DNA of 8,867 nt. Source: Rhodanobacteraceae bacterium UBA703. GTDB taxonomy: Bacteria; Pseudomonadota; Gammaproteobacteria; Xanthomonadales; Rhodanobacteraceae. The notes beneath the pieces were generated by a model that was not told the DNA's origin, searched no databases, and was given only the letters and a program-made list of their open reading frames with translations. The translations under genes and the position numbers were made by a program. The stretch spans positions 1 through 8,867 of the forward strand of contig DBMH01000137.1 of NCBI GenBank assembly GCA_002297645.1, written 5' to 3'. This document shows, one piece after another, positions 5,800 to 8,867 of this stretch (the first letter of the stretch is position 1; each line of letters starts with the position of its first letter).

Positions 5800-6570
5800 A
5801 TGACATCCGCCTCCATCGGCACCCTCGAAACCGTCGCCGAAATCAAGTTCGGGCAGGTCGGCCTCGCGAACCTCAAGCTGAAGCGGCTCGATCCCGAAGG
5901 CCTCGCCGCCGAGCTGCGCGAAAAAGTGGACAGCGCGGAGAAGCTGTTCCTGCGGACGCCGGTCGTGCTCGACCTGAGCCATCTGCCGACGCTGCCGGAC
6001 ATCGACACCGTGCGCGGACTGCTCGAGCGCGTGCGCGAATCGGGCATGCTGCCGGTCGGCCTGTCGTACGGCACCGCCGAGAACGATGCCCTCGCGCAGG
6101 CCCTCGGCGTGCCGGTATTCGCGAAGTTCCGCGCCGCCTACGAACGCGATGGCGAATCCGCGTCGGTTCGCGCCACGCCGCCGCCTCCGTCCCGCGACCC
6201 GTCTCCGCCGGAGCGCGCCACACCGCCCCCGCCGAGCGCGTCCGGTGGCGGACTGCTCCACGACCAGCCGGTGCGCTCGGGCCAGCAGATCTACGCGCGC
6301 GGACGCGACCTGATCCTCAACGCGCTCGTCGGCAACGGCGCCGAAGTCATTGCCGACGGCTCGATCCACGTCTACGGCGCATTGCGCGGCCGTGCCCTGG
6401 CCGGTGCGCAGGGGGACGAGCGCGCGCGGATCTACTGCCAGGAATTCCACGCCGAGCTCGTCTCGATCGCCGGCCATTACCGCGTGTTCGAGGACATCCC
6501 GGCCGACCTGCGCGGAAAACCCGTGCAGGCCTGGCTCGAGGGCGAAAAGCTGTTGCTGAAGAAGCTGTGA
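5800..6570 (+). CDS. minC: Septum site-determining protein MinC
   Basis: MinC is the FtsZ assembly inhibitor of the Min system, brought to the membrane by MinD so that division is blocked at the poles. The 256-residue protein has the two usual domains. The N-terminal FtsZ-acting domain spans about 8-115 (FGQVGLANLKLKRLD; PVVLDLSHLP). The C-terminal beta-helix spans about 155-232, with the MinD-binding RSGQ motif (159-162) and well-conserved IADGSIHVYGALRGRALAGA and ELVSIAGHYR. They are joined by a proline-rich linker (126-148, two PPPP runs), somewhat richer in proline than the E. coli linker. ATG 5800 is the only ATG near the conserved start. Its ribosome binding site is weak (GAGAG 11 bases upstream), so translation may depend on reading through from the acetyltransferase 14 bases earlier. 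minD follows after an unusually wide gap of 125 bases. Confidence 0.96.
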   Translation: MTSASIGTLETVAEIKFGQVGLANLKLKRLDPEGLAAELREKVDSAEKLFLRTPVVLDLSHLPTLPDIDTVRGLLERVRESGMLPVGLSYGTAENDALAQALGVPVFAKFRAAYERDGESASVRATPPPPSRDPSPPERATPPPPSASGGGLLHDQPVRSGQQIYARGRDLILNALVGNGAEVIADGSIHVYGALRGRALAGAQGDERARIYCQEFHAELVSIAGHYRVFEDIPADLRGKPVQAWLEGEKLLLKKL

Positions 6571-6575
6571 CTGGA

Positions 6576-6661
6576 GAGCCGGGATGGGAGATTCGGAGCG
6601 GGCCATGACGGATAATCCACGACCGGCCCGAGTTGCCCCCACGGCCATCGAATCCCGGCTC
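6576..6661 (+). repeat. Structured intergenic element between minC and minD
   Basis: GAGCCGGGAT (6576-6585) is perfectly complementary to ATCCCGGCTC (6652-6661). An inner pair, CGGGCC (6599-6604) with GGCCCG (6625-6630), can extend the fold. CGAATCCCG occurs twice 20 bases apart (6649-6657 and 6669-6677), and a diverged inverted relative (GATTCGG with GGGAT) lies at 6581-6597. This looks like a small imperfect repeat element or folded spacer RNA. GATAAT at 6611-6616 could be a weak -10 box for minD, without a clear -35. Confidence 0.5.
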
Positions 6662-6683
6662 CCCACCCCGAATCCCGCTTCCC
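6654..6683 (-). other. Predicted G-quadruplex motif on the minD template strand
   Basis: The plus strand has five C-runs of 3, 4, 4, 3 and 3 bases with spacers of 4, 1, 4 and 4 bases. The minus strand therefore carries five G-runs meeting the classical G3+ with 1-7-base-loop rule. The motif ends one base before the AGGAGA ribosome binding site of minD. It would form in the DNA template strand, not in the minD mRNA. Whether it folds in the cell is unknown. Confidence 0.5.
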
Positions 6684-6695
6684 AGGAGAATCCCT

Positions 6696-7508
6696 TTGAC
6701 TGAGATCATCGTCGTCACTTCCGGCAAAGGCGGCGTCGGCAAGACCACCACCAGCGCCTCGATCGCGGTCGGTCTCGCCAAGCGCGGCAAGAAAGTCGCC
6801 GTCATCGACTTCGACGTCGGCCTGCGCAACCTCGACCTCATCATGGGTTGCGAACGCCGCGTGGTCTACGACTTCGTCAACGTCATCCAGGGCGAAGCCT
6901 CGCTGAAGCAGGCGTTGATCAAGGACAAGCGCATCGAATCGCTCTACGTGCTCGCCGCTTCGCAGACGCGCGACAAGGACGCACTGACGAAAGAAGGCGT
7001 CGAGCGCGTGCTGAAGGAGCTCGAGGAAGACGGCTTCGACTACGTCCTGTGCGACTCGCCGGCCGGCATCGAGAAAGGCGCCGCGCTGGCGATGTACTTC
7101 GCCGACCGCGCGATCGTCGTCGTGAATCCGGAAGTCTCCAGCGTGCGCGACTCCGACCGCATCCTCGGCCTGCTCTCGAGCAAGACGCGCCGCGCGGAGC
7201 TCGGCAACGGCGCGGTCGAACAGCACCTGCTGCTGACGCGCTACAACCCCGAGCGCGTCGTCGGCGGCGACATGATGAGCGTCGACGACGTGAAGGAGAT
7301 CCTCGGCATCGAAGTCCTCGGCGTGGTCCCGGAATCCGCCGGCGTGCTGACGGCATCCAATGCCGGCATTCCGGTCATCCTCGACGAGGAATCCGCCGCC
7401 GGCCAGGCCTATGCGGACGCCGTCGCCCGCCTCAGCGGCGAGACGCGGCCGATGCGTTTCACCGACGCGCAGAAGAAGGGCTTCCTCGCGCGCATCTTCG
7501 GGAGCTGA
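6696..7508 (+). CDS. minD: Septum site-determining ATPase MinD
   Basis: MinD is a ParA/MinD-type ATPase that dimerises with ATP on the inner membrane, recruits MinC, and is released by MinE. The product has 270 residues, the same length as E. coli MinD. It begins TEIIVVTSGKGGVGKTT with the deviant Walker A loop (K11 and K16 in KGGVGK). It continues with VIDFDVGLRNLDLIMG (37-52) and DYVLCDSPAGIE, and ends in the amphipathic membrane-targeting helix KKGFLARIFGS. The start is TTG at 6696, which gives the exact family N-terminus and has AGGAGA six bases upstream. The in-frame ATG at 6633 would add 21 proline-rich residues unlike the family, encoded by the C-rich spacer. minE follows after one base. 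The TTG start may limit MinD levels relative to MinE. Confidence 0.97.
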   Translation: MTEIIVVTSGKGGVGKTTTSASIAVGLAKRGKKVAVIDFDVGLRNLDLIMGCERRVVYDFVNVIQGEASLKQALIKDKRIESLYVLAASQTRDKDALTKEGVERVLKELEEDGFDYVLCDSPAGIEKGAALAMYFADRAIVVVNPEVSSVRDSDRILGLLSSKTRRAELGNGAVEQHLLLTRYNPERVVGGDMMSVDDVKEILGIEVLGVVPESAGVLTASNAGIPVILDEESAAGQAYADAVARLSGETRPMRFTDAQKKGFLARIFGS

Positions 7509-7509
7509 A

Positions 7510-7803
7510 ATGGGACTGTTCGATTTCCTGCGTGCCCGCCAGAAGAACACCGCCTCCGTCGCGAAGGAGCGCCTGCGCATCATCGTCGCGCAGGAACGCG
7601 CCCAAAGCGGCAGCCCGGACTACCTGCCGCTGATGCGCCGGGAAATCCTCGAGGTCATCCGCAAGTACGTGAACATCGATCCGGACGCGATCGAGATCCA
7701 GGTCCAGCGCGACGGCGACCAGGAAGTGCTGGAGCTCTCGGTCGCCCTGCCCGACAAGCACCCCATGGAACCGGGGGATGCCGCGACGGTCGAGGAGAGC
7801 TGA
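7510..7803 (+). CDS. minE: Cell division topological specificity factor MinE
   Basis: MinE stimulates the MinD ATPase and releases MinD and MinC from the membrane, producing the oscillation that keeps the inhibitor away from mid-cell. The 97-residue protein is slightly longer than E. coli MinE (88). It starts with the membrane-binding amphipathic segment MGLFDFLRAR. The MinD-contact region follows, with ASVAKERLRIIVAQER (15-30). The C-terminal topological-specificity domain has YLPLMRREILEVIRKYV and an acidic tail. ATG 7510 is separated from the minD stop by one base, and GGGAG (7500-7504) lies five bases upstream inside the end of minD, so the two are translationally linked. It is the last gene of the min group; 113 bases follow before the next gene. 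Confidence 0.97.
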   Translation: MGLFDFLRARQKNTASVAKERLRIIVAQERAQSGSPDYLPLMRREILEVIRKYVNIDPDAIEIQVQRDGDQEVLELSVALPDKHPMEPGDAATVEES

Positions 7804-7841
7804 AGCCTGTATGCGCTACCGCATCGCCGAGCGCACGCCGC

Positions 7842-7892
7842 GGAGGGCGCCCCCATTGCCGGTTCCCGCGTCGTTTCCGTGCGGGCGCCTCC
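7842..7892 (+). repeat. Long hairpin between minE and the HEACH gene
   Basis: GGAGG and CGCCC (7842-7846 and 7848-7852) pair with GGGCG and CCTCC (7883-7892), with one bulged G at 7847 and a 30-base loop. An alternative stem, CCCGC (7865-7869) with GCGGG (7881-7885), is mutually exclusive with it. No T-run follows. It may be an mRNA-end structure for min or a leader element for the next gene; this is inference. Confidence 0.35.
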
Positions 7893-7916
7893 ACCGCGCC
7901 GGAGTGAACCGGATAC

Positions 7917-8447
7917 GTGGCCGCACCGCTGCCTGACGCGCGTGCCGACACCGCGGTGCTGAGCCTCGCCGACGTCGGCTTCGCGCCGGCGCGCACGCTG
8001 CTCGCGCGATACGCGCTCGAACTGGTCGAGGTCGCCACCGGCTCGCCGATCCCCGGCAGCTACTGGGGAGAACCCGAAGCCGGCATCATCGGACACACCG
8101 TGTATGCGCGCGCCGACACGCCGGTGCATTCGCTGCTGCACGAGGCCTGCCACCTGATCGTCGCGCCGGCGGAGAAACGCGCGGCCATCCACACCGACGC
8201 ATCCGACTCGCAAGCCGAGGAGGACGCGACCTGCTACCTGCAGATCGTGCTCGCCGACGCGTTGCCCGGTGTCGGCAGCCAACGGCTGATGCGCGACATG
8301 GACGCCTGGGGCTACACGTTCCGTCTCGGCTCCACGCGTGCCTGGTTCGACCGCGACGCCGACGACGCGCGCGAATGGCTGGCCGCACGCCGGCTTCTGC
8401 CCACCGCGTTCCGCGTGGACACGGAGCGTTCCGTTTCGGGCGCGTAG
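7917..8447 (+). CDS. Uncharacterised protein with HEACH zinc-peptidase-like motif
   Basis: I do not recognise a named family. The 176-residue product is soluble and acidic, with no signal peptide or membrane helix. Residues 71-82, HSLLHEACHLIV, form an HExxH zinc-binding/catalytic motif (H75, E76, H79) in a hydrophobic helix. About 22 residues later QAEEDATCYLQ (99-109) offers E101, E102 or D103 as a third metal ligand, the order found in gluzincin-like peptidases. A GYTFRLGSTRAWFDRDADDAREWL segment follows (132-155). The start is GTG at 7917, the first possible start after an in-frame TGA at 7905; GGAG lies 12 bases upstream, so the ribosome binding site is poor and initiation is uncertain. 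It lies on the same strand as minE (113 bases upstream) and otsB (44 bases downstream). Peptidase activity is a prediction only. Confidence 0.72.
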   Translation: MAAPLPDARADTAVLSLADVGFAPARTLLARYALELVEVATGSPIPGSYWGEPEAGIIGHTVYARADTPVHSLLHEACHLIVAPAEKRAAIHTDASDSQAEEDATCYLQIVLADALPGVGSQRLMRDMDAWGYTFRLGSTRAWFDRDADDAREWLAARRLLPTAFRVDTERSVSGA

Positions 8448-8491
8448 ACTGCGGCGTTCGTGCCCCTGCGACGAGAGCGATACCGCGCCGG

Positions 8492-8867
8492 ATGGACATC
8501 GAAACCTACCCCACGGACGTCCCCGCCCTGCCGCCGCCCTTCGTCGCCGCGGCGACGATGGCGCTCTTCCTGGACATCGACGGCACCCTGGTCGACTTCG
8601 CCGCGCGCCCCGATGCCGTCGTCGTCGAACCGGCCTTGCGCACGTTGCTGGAACGCCTGCACGAAGAATCCGGCGGCGCTCTCGCCCTGGTGAGCGGCCG
8701 CAGCCTGGCGGGGATCGACGATCTGATCGGGCTGCCCCGGATCGCTGCGGCCGGGCTGCACGGTGCCGAAATCCGCCACGCGGACGGACGCGTCGACGGC
8801 GCGCGCGCCGATGCGTCCCGGCTGGTGCGCCTGCGCGGCGCGCTGCTCGCCGTCGCCGACTCGCTGC
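8492..8867 (+). CDS. otsB: Trehalose-6-phosphate phosphatase OtsB (N-terminal part; gene continues past window)
   Basis: OtsB removes phosphate from trehalose 6-phosphate, the last step of the OtsAB route to the osmoprotectant trehalose. The 125 visible residues show HAD-superfamily motif I, FLDIDGTLVDF, with nucleophile D28 and acid/base D30. The OtsB signature ALVSGRSLAGID (65-76) and GLHGAEIR (88-95) match E. coli OtsB in order and spacing. The frame is open at the right edge, so about half of the protein, including HAD motifs III and IV, is not seen. ATG 8492 matches the family N-terminus, but only a distant GAGAG (8473-8477) precedes it; M23 at 8558 would leave just a few residues before motif I. 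TAGACT (8445-8450), overlapping the stop codon of the previous gene, is a possible -10 box without a clear -35. Confidence 0.9.
   Translation, partial: MDIETYPTDVPALPPPFVAAATMALFLDIDGTLVDFAARPDAVVVEPALRTLLERLHEESGGALALVSGRSLAGIDDLIGLPRIAAAGLHGAEIRHADGRVDGARADASRLVRLRGALLAVADSL

Noticed and set aside
5503..6666. 387-codon minus-strand frame opposite minC
   Set aside because: It is antisense to well-recognised minC and GNAT genes and has no family features.
6848..7633. 261-codon plus-strand frame inside minD
   Set aside because: It is an Arg-rich alternate frame of minD with no ribosome binding site or family resemblance.
1..8867. Mobile element, phage, defence or CRISPR system
   Set aside because: I found no transposase, integrase, toxin-antitoxin pair, spaced repeat array or defence domain. 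All recognisable genes are chromosomal housekeeping or regulatory types.

Overview
The window is about 8.9 kb of very GC-rich chromosomal DNA. Gene content and protein style (GreB, a minCDE cluster preceded by an acetyltransferase gene, a DesK/DesR-like kinase-regulator pair, a long-loop rhomboid protease, otsB) suggest a gammaproteobacterium of the Xanthomonadales/Lysobacterales type. The taxon is inferred from protein resemblance and base composition, not from a marker gene. No transposase, phage gene, CRISPR array, tRNA or rRNA is visible; this looks like ordinary core chromosome with a few poorly characterised accessory proteins.

Layout. (1) 1-960, minus strand: a rhomboid intramembrane protease with a GTG start, cut by the left edge. 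(2) 1130-1633, plus: greB, diverging from the rhomboid gene across a 169-base gap. (3) 1690-1713: a bidirectional terminator separating greB from the convergent minus-strand gene. (4) 1734-2900, minus: a membrane-anchored SRPBCC plus GyrI-like two-domain protein. (5) 3133-4973, minus: a histidine kinase and its LuxR-type response regulator, overlapping by 4 bases. (6) 4974-5176: a divergent promoter region. (7) 5177-7803, plus: a GNAT acetyltransferase gene, then minC, minD and minE. (8) 7917-8447, plus: a small uncharacterised protein with an HEACH zinc-peptidase-like motif. (9) 8492 to the right edge, plus: the start of otsB, trehalose-6-phosphate phosphatase. The longest stretch without a gene is 2901-3132 (232 bases); no gap exceeds 300 bases.

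How the genes work together. MinC, MinD and MinE form the division-site placement system. MinD is a membrane-bound ATPase, MinC the FtsZ inhibitor it recruits, and MinE drives pole-to-pole oscillation. minD and minE are separated by one base, whereas minC and minD are separated by 125 bases holding inverted repeats and a G-quadruplex-type motif on the template strand. The kinase and regulator form one two-component system whose signal and targets cannot be read from the sequence. GreB rescues backtracked RNA polymerase. OtsB makes the protectant trehalose.

The most interesting non-genic signals are three. The kinase gene has a TATGAT -10 box placed exactly so that transcription would begin on its ATG, with no Shine-Dalgarno sequence, so its mRNA may be leaderless. 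The acetyltransferase leader contains a 10-bp stem hairpin. A C-rich tract lies just before the minD ribosome binding site. The best candidate for undescribed protein biology is the HEACH protein between minE and otsB.
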